This document shows, in pieces, positions 57,467 through 64,000 of a DNA stretch of 64,000 bases (its first letter is position 1; the number at the start of each line of letters is the position of its first letter). Below the pieces are notes generated by a model, which saw only the letters and a program-made list of their open reading frames with translations, was not told where the DNA came from and searched no databases. Origin of the DNA: Streptomyces zingiberis (GTDB taxonomy: Bacteria; Actinomycetota; Actinomycetes; Streptomycetales; Streptomycetaceae); assembly GCF_012034935.1 (NCBI RefSeq), contig NZ_JAATEN010000008.1, forward strand, positions 186,001 through 250,000. The letters run 5' to 3'. Position numbers and translations under genes: made by a program.

Positions 57467-58392
57467 GGGAGCGGCTGACCGGCGCGGTCTACGGCCTCGG
57501 CTGGGGCGCCGTACGGAAACTGCCGGAACCGGCGGCCGTCCGGCTGGGCCGGACCCTCGCCGACACCGCCTGGCGGCGGCGTGGCGCCGGTGTGGAGCGG
57601 CTGGAGGCCAACCTGGCGCGCGTCGTCCCCGGCGCCTCCCCGGAGCGGCTGCGGGAGCTCTCCCGCGCCGGGATGCGCTCCTACCTGCGCTACTGGATGG
57701 AGTCCTTCCGGCTGCCCGAGTGGAGCCCGGACCGGATCCGCGCGGCCCTCGAGGTCGAGGACATCCACCGGGTCGAGGAGGCCCTGGACTCCGGGCGCGG
57801 AGTGGTCGCCGCCCTCCCGCACCTCGCCAACTGGGACCTGGCCGGCGCCTGGATCGCCACCCGGCTCGGGCGCCCCTTCACCACCGTGGCCGAGCGCCTC
57901 CGCCCCGAGACCCTGTACGACCGCTTCGTCGCCTACCGCGAGAGCCTCGGCATGGAGGTCCTCCCGCACGCCGGGGGCAGCGCCTTCGGCACCCTCGCCC
58001 GCCGGCTGCGGGACGGCGGGCTGGTCTGCCTGGTCGCCGACCGTGACCTCTCCGCCTCCGGCACCGAGGTGACCTTCTTCGGCGAGACCGCGCGGATGCC
58101 CGCCGGTCCCGCCCTGCTCGCCCAGCAGACCGGCGCCCTGCTGGTGCCCGTCACCCTCTGGTACGACGGGCCCGGCCTGATGCGCGGCCGTGTCCACCCG
58201 GGCATCGAGGGCCCGCCGGAGGGTACCCGGCGGCAGCGGGCGGCCGCGATGACCCAGTCGCTCGCCGACGTCTTCGCCTCGGGCATCGCCGCGCACCCGG
58301 AGGACTGGCACATGCTGCAGCGGCTGTGGACCGCCGACCTCGAACCCCGCGTGCCTTCCGGCGACCGCGCCCCCGGAACGGAGAGCCCGTGA
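57463..58392 (+). CDS. Phosphatidylinositol mannoside acyltransferase
   Basis: This 309-residue enzyme of the LpxL/HtrB family adds an acyl chain to PI mannosides on the inner face of the membrane. The catalytic HxxxxD is in LPHLANWDLAGAW. Substrate-binding segments ERLRPETLYDRFVAYRE and VADRDLSASGTEVTFFGE follow. The start overlaps the pgsA stop and the stop overlaps the pimA start, both by four bases, so the three genes are one coupled unit. Confidence 0.93.
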   Translation: MRERLTGAVYGLGWGAVRKLPEPAAVRLGRTLADTAWRRRGAGVERLEANLARVVPGASPERLRELSRAGMRSYLRYWMESFRLPEWSPDRIRAALEVEDIHRVEEALDSGRGVVAALPHLANWDLAGAWIATRLGRPFTTVAERLRPETLYDRFVAYRESLGMEVLPHAGGSAFGTLARRLRDGGLVCLVADRDLSASGTEVTFFGETARMPAGPALLAQQTGALLVPVTLWYDGPGLMRGRVHPGIEGPPEGTRRQRAAAMTQSLADVFASGIAAHPEDWHMLQRLWTADLEPRVPSGDRAPGTESP

Positions 58393-59651
58393 GAATCGGC
58401 ATCGTCTGCCCCTACGCCTGGGACGTCCCCGGCGGTGTGCAGTTCCACATCCGCGACCTGGCCGAGCACCTCCTCCGCCGCGGGCACGCCGTCTCCGTCC
58501 TCGCGCCCGCCGACGACGAGACCCCGCTGCCCCCGTACGTGGTCTCCGCGGGCCGCGCCGTGCCCGTCCCGTACAACGGCTCGGTGGCGCGGCTGAACTT
58601 CGGCTTCCTCTCGGCCGCCCGGGTGCGCCGCTGGCTGCACGACGGCGACTTCGACGTGCTCCACATCCACGAGCCCGCCTCGCCCTCGCTCGGCCTGCTG
58701 GCCTGCTGGATCGCCCAGGGCCCCATCGTGGCCACCTTCCACACCTCCAACCCCCGCTCCCGGGCGATGATCGCCGCGTATCCGATCCTGCAGCCCGCGC
58801 TGGAGAAGATCAGCGCGCGGATCGCGGTGAGCGAGTACGCCCGGCGCACCCTCGTGGAGCACCTGGGCGGTGACGCCGTGGTGATCCCCAACGGGGTGGA
58901 CGTCGGCTTCTTCGCGCGGGCGGAGCCGCGCCCGGAGTGGCTGGGCGGCGTGCTCCACGACGGCCCCGGGGACGGCGCGGAAGGCGGTGTCTCCGGCGTC
59001 TCCGGTGTCTCCGGTGGTTCCGGCCCGGGGGACGCCGGCCGCCGGCCGCCCACCCTCGGCTTCATCGGCCGGATCGACGAGCCCCGCAAGGGGCTGCCGG
59101 TGCTGATGAAGGCCCTCCCGGCCATCCTGGCGGAACACCCCGGCGCCCGGCTGCTGGTCGCCGGGCGGGGTGACCAGCGCGAGGCCGTCGCCGGCCTGCC
59201 CGCCGCGGTCCGCGGCCACGTGGAGTTCCTGGGCATGGTCAGCGACGAGGACAAGGCCCGGCTGCTGCGTGGCGTCGACCTCTACGTGGCGCCCAACACC
59301 GGTGGGGAGAGCTTCGGGATCATCCTCGTCGAGGCGATGTCGGCGGGCGCCCCCGTGCTCGCCGGGGACCTCGACGCCTTCGTCCAGGTGCTCGACGCCG
59401 GGCAGGCCGGGGAGATCTTCGCCACGGAGGACGCCGCCGCGCTGGCCCGGTCCGCGAACCGCCTGCTGAGGAACCCCGCGCGCCTCCGCGAACTGCGCGA
59501 GCGCGGCGCCCGCCATGTGCGGCGCTTCGACTGGTCGACGGTGGGCGCCGACATCCTCTCGGTGTACGAGACGGTCGCGGACGGCGCCGCGTCCGTCGCC
59601 ACCGACGAGCGGCCGGGGCTGCGCGCCCGCTGGGGCCTGGCCCGCGACTGA
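58389..59651 (+). CDS. pimA: GDP-mannose-dependent phosphatidylinositol mannosyltransferase (PimA-like GT4)
   Basis: The 420-residue glycosyltransferase family 4 enzyme should transfer the first mannose to PI. The start is RIGIVCPYAWDVPGGVQFHI with the PGGVQ loop typical of PimA; FIGRIDEPRKGLPVLM and the donor-site PNTGGESFGIILVEAMSAG follow. Between the two Rossmann domains lies a Gly/Ser-rich insert with repeated Ser-Gly-Val units (about 58960-59040), unusual for PimA. The GTG overlaps the acyltransferase stop. Confidence 0.93.
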   Translation: MRIGIVCPYAWDVPGGVQFHIRDLAEHLLRRGHAVSVLAPADDETPLPPYVVSAGRAVPVPYNGSVARLNFGFLSAARVRRWLHDGDFDVLHIHEPASPSLGLLACWIAQGPIVATFHTSNPRSRAMIAAYPILQPALEKISARIAVSEYARRTLVEHLGGDAVVIPNGVDVGFFARAEPRPEWLGGVLHDGPGDGAEGGVSGVSGVSGGSGPGDAGRRPPTLGFIGRIDEPRKGLPVLMKALPAILAEHPGARLLVAGRGDQREAVAGLPAAVRGHVEFLGMVSDEDKARLLRGVDLYVAPNTGGESFGIILVEAMSAGAPVLAGDLDAFVQVLDAGQAGEIFATEDAAALARSANRLLRNPARLRELRERGARHVRRFDWSTVGADILSVYETVADGAASVATDERPGLRARWGLARD

Positions 59652-59762
59652 TCCGGCCCGGCCCGTCCTGTGACGTGACCGGCCGAGCCCCCGGGCACTC
59701 CCGCGGGTGCGGGGTGACCGGGGCGGGTGCCGCGCCGCGACCGGCCGGTAACGTGGCCCGCC

Positions 59763-60308
59763 GTGACCACACTCATCTGGACGGCGGTGGCCCTCGCCCT
59801 CATCGGCGTCTATCTCAGCTGGACCGCCGGCCGTCTCGACCGGCTGCACGCGCGGATCGACGCCGCCCGCGCCGCCCTCGACGCGCAACTGCTCCGCAGG
59901 GCCTCGGTCGCCCAGGAACTGGCCACCGCGGGGGTGCTCGACCCGGCCGCGTCCATGGTGCTCTACCAGGCCGCCCATGACGCCCGGCAGGCCGAGGAGG
60001 AGCAGCGCGAGGTCGCCGAGAGCGAACTCAGCCAGGCGCTGCGCGCCGTGTTCGACGGCCCCGGCCAGGTGGCCGCCGTGCGCGGGGCCCCCGGCGGGGA
60101 GGCCGCGGCCGACGAACTGGCCGCGGCGGTACGGCGCGTGCCCATGGCGCGCCGCTTCCACAACGACTCCGTACGCGCCGCCCGCGCGCTGCGCCGCCAC
60201 CGCGCGGTGCGCTGGTTCCGGCTGGCCGGGCACGCCCCGTTCCCCCTGGCGTTCGAGATGGACGACGAGGTCCCGAGGGCGCTGACGGACCGCGCGGCGG
60301 CCTCCTGA
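59763..60308 (+). CDS. Membrane-anchored protein with helical domain, function unknown
   Basis: The 181-residue protein has an N-terminal membrane helix ([18 protein letters not shown]) and then a charged helical region ([20 protein letters not shown] and [12 protein letters not shown]), resembling LemA-type layout but without a firm match. The GTG at 59763 gives the anchored N-terminus; no strong ribosome site is seen. It lies between pimA and pdxS on the same strand, as a similar gene does in other actinomycetes, so a real gene is likely. Confidence 0.78.
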   Translation: MTTLIWTAVALALIGVYLSWTAGRLDRLHARIDAARAALDAQLLRRASVAQELATAGVLDPAASMVLYQAAHDARQAEEEQREVAESELSQALRAVFDGPGQVAAVRGAPGGEAAADELAAAVRRVPMARRFHNDSVRAARALRRHRAVRWFRLAGHAPFPLAFEMDDEVPRALTDRAAAS

Positions 60309-60633
60309 GGGTCACGGCGTGACCTGTGCGGGCGCCGGAGGCCGGGACACTCCGGTCCTCCCGCCGGGCGGACGACGGGGTGAGGACCCGGCGGAGGGCA
60401 GTACGGGGGAGGAGCCCGCGGAACCGAGGCCGGGCCGGGCGGGGCCCGCTCACCCCACCCGCACGGAACGGGCCGCGCCCCGGGCCACCGCCCCCGAATT
60501 GGCCCTTTCCGTGCGGTACCGGGACGCGGTTTCCTCGGTGATGTCCCGCGCGGACCGCCGCTCCCCCTCTCCGGGCCTCTCCGGGGGCGCGGCCGGACCG
60601 CCGCACCCCCTCCGGCATCGCGAGGTTCGAACC
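60309..60633. other. Intergenic region upstream of pdxS
   Basis: No gene is seen in these 325 bases. A mildly AT-rich patch near 60497-60535 may carry the pdxS promoter, but no clear -35/-10 pair can be fixed. I see no MocR-type PdxR gene. Confidence 0.4.
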
Positions 60634-61551
60634 GTGTCCACCACGCTTCCCAGCGCCACCCCGCCCGCCCCCTCGACCGGTACCGCGCGCGTCAAACGCG
60701 GCATGGCCGAGCAGCTCAAGGGCGGCGTCATCATGGACGTGGTCACCCCGGAGCAGGCGAAGATCGCCGAGGACGCCGGAGCGGTCGCGGTCATGGCCCT
60801 GGAACGGGTCCCGGCCGACATCCGCAAGGACGGCGGCGTGGCCCGGATGTCCGACCCGGACATGATCGAGGGCATCATCGAAGCGGTCTCCATCCCGGTG
60901 ATGGCCAAGTCCCGCATCGGGCACTTCGTCGAGGCGCAGCTGCTGCAGGCCCTCGGTGTCGACTACATCGACGAGTCCGAGGTGCTGACCCCCGCCGACG
61001 AGGCCAACCACAGCGACAAGTGGGCCTTCACCACCCCCTTCGTCTGCGGTGCCACCAACCTCGGCGAGGCGCTGCGCCGGATCGCCGAGGGCGCGGCCAT
61101 GATCCGCTCCAAGGGCGAGGCCGGCACCGGCAACGTCGTGGAGGCCGTCCGCCACCTGCGGCAGATCAAGGCCGAGATCGGCCGGCTCCGCGCCTGCGAC
61201 TCCCACGAGCTGTACGCGGCGGCCAAGGAGCTGCGCGCCCCGTACGAACTGGTCGCGGAGGTCGCCGAACTCGGCCGGCTGCCCGTCGTGCTCTTCTCCG
61301 CGGGCGGGGTCGCCACCCCGGCCGACGCCGCGCTGATGCGCCAGCTCGGCGCCGAGGGCGTCTTCGTCGGCTCGGGCATCTTCAAGTCCGGTGACCCGGC
61401 CCGGCGCGCCGCGGCCATCGTCAAGGCCACCACCTTCCACGACGACCCCAAGGTGCTGGTGGAGGCGTCCCGCGCGCTCGGCGAGGCCATGGTCGGCATC
61501 AACTGCGACACCCTTCCCGAGGGGGAGCGCTACGCCCGCCGCGGCTGGTGA
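60634..61551 (+). CDS. pdxS: Pyridoxal 5'-phosphate synthase lyase subunit PdxS
   Basis: PdxS builds PLP from ribose 5-phosphate, glyceraldehyde 3-phosphate and ammonia from PdxT. The 305-residue protein is very conserved: [40 protein letters not shown] with the Schiff-base lysine, and [15 protein letters not shown]. It forms a dodecamer with PdxT. The GTG at 60634 has GAGG eight bases upstream; the longer open frame lacks support. pdxT follows on the same strand. Confidence 0.97.
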   Translation: MSTTLPSATPPAPSTGTARVKRGMAEQLKGGVIMDVVTPEQAKIAEDAGAVAVMALERVPADIRKDGGVARMSDPDMIEGIIEAVSIPVMAKSRIGHFVEAQLLQALGVDYIDESEVLTPADEANHSDKWAFTTPFVCGATNLGEALRRIAEGAAMIRSKGEAGTGNVVEAVRHLRQIKAEIGRLRACDSHELYAAAKELRAPYELVAEVAELGRLPVVLFSAGGVATPADAALMRQLGAEGVFVGSGIFKSGDPARRAAAIVKATTFHDDPKVLVEASRALGEAMVGINCDTLPEGERYARRGW

Positions 61552-61780
61552 GGGCCCACCGGCCGCCGCACTCCCTCCGTTCCGGCCCGCCGCGGGAGAC
61601 CGAGCCGGTGAGCCGGTGTGCCGCGCGCGGAGCCGGAAGCGCCGGGCGCGCCCCGTGTCCCCCTGTCGCGTGCCGCCGCAGCCGAGTGTGCCCCGCGGTG
61701 TCGTCCCCGCACACTCCCGTCCCGTCCGGCCCGGCGCGCCGGCCCGGACACCCGTGTCACGAATCCCCGGAGAGAGCACC

Positions 61781-62389
61781 GTGTCCCTGCCCGCCCCCCT
61801 CGTCGGCGTCCTCGCCCTCCAGGGCGATGTCCCCGAACACCTCACCGCCCTCGCCGCGGCCGGCGCGCGGCCGTGCCCCGTGCGCCGGCCAGGGGAGCTG
61901 GCCGCGGTGGACGCCCTGGTGATTCCCGGAGGCGAGTCCACCACCATGGCCAAGCTGGCCGGGATCTTCGGGCTGCTGGAGCCGTTGCGCGAGCGGATCG
62001 GCGCCGGGATGCCCGTCTACGGCTCCTGCGCGGGCATGATCATGCTCGCGGACCGGGTGCTGGACGGCCGCGCCGGGCAGGAGACCGTCGGCGGGATCGA
62101 CATGACGGTGCGGCGTAACGCCTTCGGCCGGCAGAACGAGTCCTTCGAGGCCGCCGTCGACCTGGCGGGAGTCGCCGGGGGCCCCGTCGAGGGTGTCTTC
62201 ATCCGCGCCCCCTGGGCCGAGTCCACGGGGGCGGCGGTGGAGGTGCTCGCCGAACACGGCGGGCACGCCGTCGCCGTGCGCCAGGGCGCTCTGCTCGCCA
62301 CCGCCTTCCACCCGGAGCTGACCGGTGATCACCGGGTGCACGCCCTCTTCACGGAGATGGCGCGCGGCGTGGTGGCCGCGCACCGGTAG
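61781..62389 (+). CDS. pdxT: Pyridoxal 5'-phosphate synthase glutaminase subunit PdxT
   Basis: PdxT hydrolyses glutamine and passes ammonia to PdxS. The 202-residue class I glutaminase has IPGGESTTM, the nucleophilic Cys in [16 protein letters not shown] and the His-Glu of the triad in [12 protein letters not shown]. The GTG at 61781 follows GGAGAGA. A gap of 229 bases separates it from pdxS, so a separate promoter is possible. yebC follows 44 bases later. Confidence 0.96.
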   Translation: MSLPAPLVGVLALQGDVPEHLTALAAAGARPCPVRRPGELAAVDALVIPGGESTTMAKLAGIFGLLEPLRERIGAGMPVYGSCAGMIMLADRVLDGRAGQETVGGIDMTVRRNAFGRQNESFEAAVDLAGVAGGPVEGVFIRAPWAESTGAAVEVLAEHGGHAVAVRQGALLATAFHPELTGDHRVHALFTEMARGVVAAHR

Positions 62390-62433
62390 GATCGCGGAGT
62401 TCGTATTCGCCGGGTCGTTGAAGGAGCGAGGCT

Positions 62434-63192
62434 GTGTCCGGCCACTCCAAGTGGGCAACCACCAAGCACAAGAAGGCCGTGATCGATGCCAAGCGCGGCA
62501 AACTCTTCGCCAAACTGATCAAGAACGTCGAGGTCGCGGCCCGGATGGGAGGCGGAGACCCCGACGGCAACCCCACGCTCTACGACGCCATCCAGAAGGC
62601 GAAGAAGAGCTCCGTCCCCAACAAGAACATCGACAGCGCCGTCAAGCGCGGTGCGGGTCTGGAGGCGGGTGGCGCCGACTACCAGACCATCATGTACGAG
62701 GGGTACGGGCCCAACGGCGTCGCCGTGCTCATCGAGTGCCTCACCGACAACCGCAACCGTGCCGCCTCCGACGTCCGGGTGGCGATGACGCGTAACGGCG
62801 GGTCGATGGCCGACCCCGGTTCGGTCTCCTACCTCTTCAACCGCAAGGGTGTCGTCCTCGTCCCCAAGGGTGACGGCGGACTCGGCGAGGACGACGTCCT
62901 GGGTGCCGTGCTCGAGGCGGGCGCCGAGGAGGTCAACGACCTCGGCGAGTCCTTCGAGGTCATCTCCGAGGCCACCGACCTGGTCGCGGTCCGCACCGCC
63001 CTCGTCGACGCCGGGATCGACTACGACTCGGCCGAGGCGAGCTTCGTCCCGACGATGCAGGTGCAGCTGGACGAGGAGGGCGCGCGTAAGATCTTCAAGC
63101 TGATCGACGCCCTCGACGACAGCGACGACGTGCAGAACGTCTTCGCCAACTTCGACGTCTCCGACGAGGTCATGGCGAAGGTCGACGCCTGA
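62434..63192 (+). CDS. YebC/PmpR-family transcriptional regulator
   Basis: The 252-residue protein is a complete YebC-family member: [20 protein letters not shown] at the start, [39 protein letters not shown] and a C-terminal domain rich in acidic residues. Some family members act as DNA-binding regulators; others help translation of proline runs, so the role is open. The GTG at 62434 has AAGGAG seven bases upstream. ruvC follows, the common actinobacterial order. Confidence 0.95.
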   Translation: MSGHSKWATTKHKKAVIDAKRGKLFAKLIKNVEVAARMGGGDPDGNPTLYDAIQKAKKSSVPNKNIDSAVKRGAGLEAGGADYQTIMYEGYGPNGVAVLIECLTDNRNRAASDVRVAMTRNGGSMADPGSVSYLFNRKGVVLVPKGDGGLGEDDVLGAVLEAGAEEVNDLGESFEVISEATDLVAVRTALVDAGIDYDSAEASFVPTMQVQLDEEGARKIFKLIDALDDSDDVQNVFANFDVSDEVMAKVDA

Positions 63193-63220
63193 GCCGGGCG
63201 GGCTCCACGCCCTCCGGCAG

Positions 63221-63261
63221 CGCGACGGGCCGACGGGACACACCCCCGTCGGCCCGTCGCG
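63221..63261 (+). terminator. Hairpin after yebC
   Basis: A perfect 17-bp stem (63221-63237 with 63245-63261), a seven-base loop and a trailing TTGT. It lies between yebC and ruvC and would separate their transcripts. Confidence 0.72.
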
Positions 63262-63431
63262 TTGTCGGCGCCGGCCGATAGCCTGCAGGAACAGCTGACC
63301 GAATCACTGGGAATCCGCGGCGCCGCGGCACGTGCGTCACCGGGCGCCGCACGGAAGGCCCGCCGGGACGGCCGCGCGGACCGGGCGGGACCCGGGCGGG
63401 ACCCGGGCGGGACCGAGGGGAGGGGAGAGCC

Positions 63432-64000
63432 GTGCGTGTGCTGGGCGTGGACCCGGGGCTGACCCGGTGCGGGGTCGGGGTCGTCGACGGGCTTCCCGGC
63501 CGGCCGCTGACGATGCTGGGGGTGGGCGTGGTCCGCACCCCCGCCGAGGCCCCCGCGCCCGAACGGCTGGTCCTCGTGGAGCAGGGCATAGAGCAGTGGC
63601 TGGACACGCACCGGCCGGACAGCGTCGCCGTGGAACGGGTGTTCAGCCAGCACAACGTCCGCACCGTCATGGGCACCGCCCAGGCCGCCGCCGTGGCCAT
63701 GCTCTGCGCGGCCCGCCGCGGCCTGCCCGTCGCCCTGCACACTCCCAGCGAGGTCAAGGCCGCCGTCACCGGCAGTGGCCGGGCCGGCAAGGACCAGGTC
63801 GGGGCCATGGTCACCCGCCTGCTGCGGCTGGCCGCGCCACCGCGGCCCGCGGACGCCGCCGACGCCCTGGCCCTGGCCATCTGCCACATCTGGCGGGCGC
63901 CCGCCACCGGCCGGCTCCAGCAGGCCCAGGCGGCTCAGGCCCAGGCCCGCCGGGGTCAGGCGCGAACCCCGCGAGCGGCCCAGCCGTCCCAGTTCTCCGA
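63432..64000 (+). CDS. ruvC: Holliday junction resolvase RuvC (3' end beyond the window)
   Basis: RuvC cuts Holliday junctions in the RuvABC pathway. The visible 189 residues have all four acidic catalytic residues in place: Asp7 in [12 protein letters not shown], Glu68 in [11 protein letters not shown], and Asp141 and Asp144 in [15 protein letters not shown]. After about residue 155 a Gln/Ala/Arg-rich tail runs to the edge without a stop. The GTG at 63432 follows AGGGGAG closely. The gene continues past the window; ruvA and ruvB are expected next. Confidence 0.95.
   Translation, partial: MRVLGVDPGLTRCGVGVVDGLPGRPLTMLGVGVVRTPAEAPAPERLVLVEQGIEQWLDTHRPDSVAVERVFSQHNVRTVMGTAQAAAVAMLCAARRGLPVALHTPSEVKAAVTGSGRAGKDQVGAMVTRLLRLAAPPRPADAADALALAICHIWRAPATGRLQQAQAAQAQARRGQARTPRAAQPSQFS

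Overview
The window is about 64 kb of very GC-rich, gene-dense DNA with many GTG and a few TTG starts, SD-led genes and 4-base start/stop overlaps. It reads as a chromosomal core segment of a Streptomyces-type actinomycete. The strongest marker is ssgB, a sporulation gene confined to morphologically complex actinomycetes. It is supported by the DUF397 and CGNR proteins, the SpoIIE-type phosphatase, a PASTA-less Ser/Thr kinase and an overall gene order resembling what I recall of the S. coelicolor arg-to-ruvC region. I see no phage, plasmid, insertion sequence, CRISPR array or rRNA gene.

Layout, left to right. 1-4.2 kb: the tail of a PLP enzyme, a GAF-PAS-GAF-PP2C phosphatase and a TMEM175-like channel. 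4.3-9.5 kb: the arginine operon argC-argJ-argB-argD-argR, behind a recognisable promoter with ARG-box-like sequence. 9.6-14.4 kb (minus strand): an orphan DUF397 protein, a BASS-family transporter, and a three-gene flavin electron-transfer module (ferric-reductase-like protein, FMN-binding protein, ApbE flavin transferase). 14.9-17.8 kb: argG and argH, completing citrulline-to-arginine conversion, with an ARG-box promoter at argG. 18-22.8 kb: a lysophosphatidate acyltransferase, a Tat-exported glycerophosphodiesterase, a sigma-like protein, an acetyltransferase and two small membrane proteins. 22.9-26.2 kb: the methionine importer metN-metI-metQ, preceded by a short ORF ending in Met-Cys-Arg-Met-Cys, a likely attenuator peptide.

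26.4-35.7 kb: an acetyltransferase and a corrinoid block with the CbiE-CbiT methyltransferase, a giant BluB-CobT fusion carrying about 1,275 disordered residues in front, and a CysG-type siroheme/precorrin-2 enzyme. 35.8-39.1 kb: an rRNA/tRNA methyltransferase, a Ser/Thr kinase and small conserved proteins. 39.3-39.8 kb: a minus-strand cluster of five tRNAs (three Val-GAC, Cys, Gly). 40.1-43 kb: PabB-like and PabC-like folate genes and a double-GNAT protein. 43.3-47.3 kb: a DsbA-like protein, small membrane proteins, a CGNR regulator, ssgB and a TIGR02611-type membrane protein, then tRNA-Val(CAC). 47.5-51.6 kb: a 1,075-residue polytopic membrane protein, an SRPBCC protein and a second tRNA-Val(CAC). 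51.9-56.2 kb: thrS, a HIT hydrolase and an unrecognised membrane protein. 56.7-60.3 kb: the phosphatidylinositol-mannoside operon (PIP synthase, acyltransferase, PimA). 60.6-64 kb: pdxS, pdxT, yebC and the start of ruvC.

Most of the window is core metabolism. The most unusual items are the BluB-CobT fusion with its giant acidic extension, the Met/Cys leader peptide upstream of metNIQ, and the triplicated tRNA-Val(GAC) with compensated acceptor stems.
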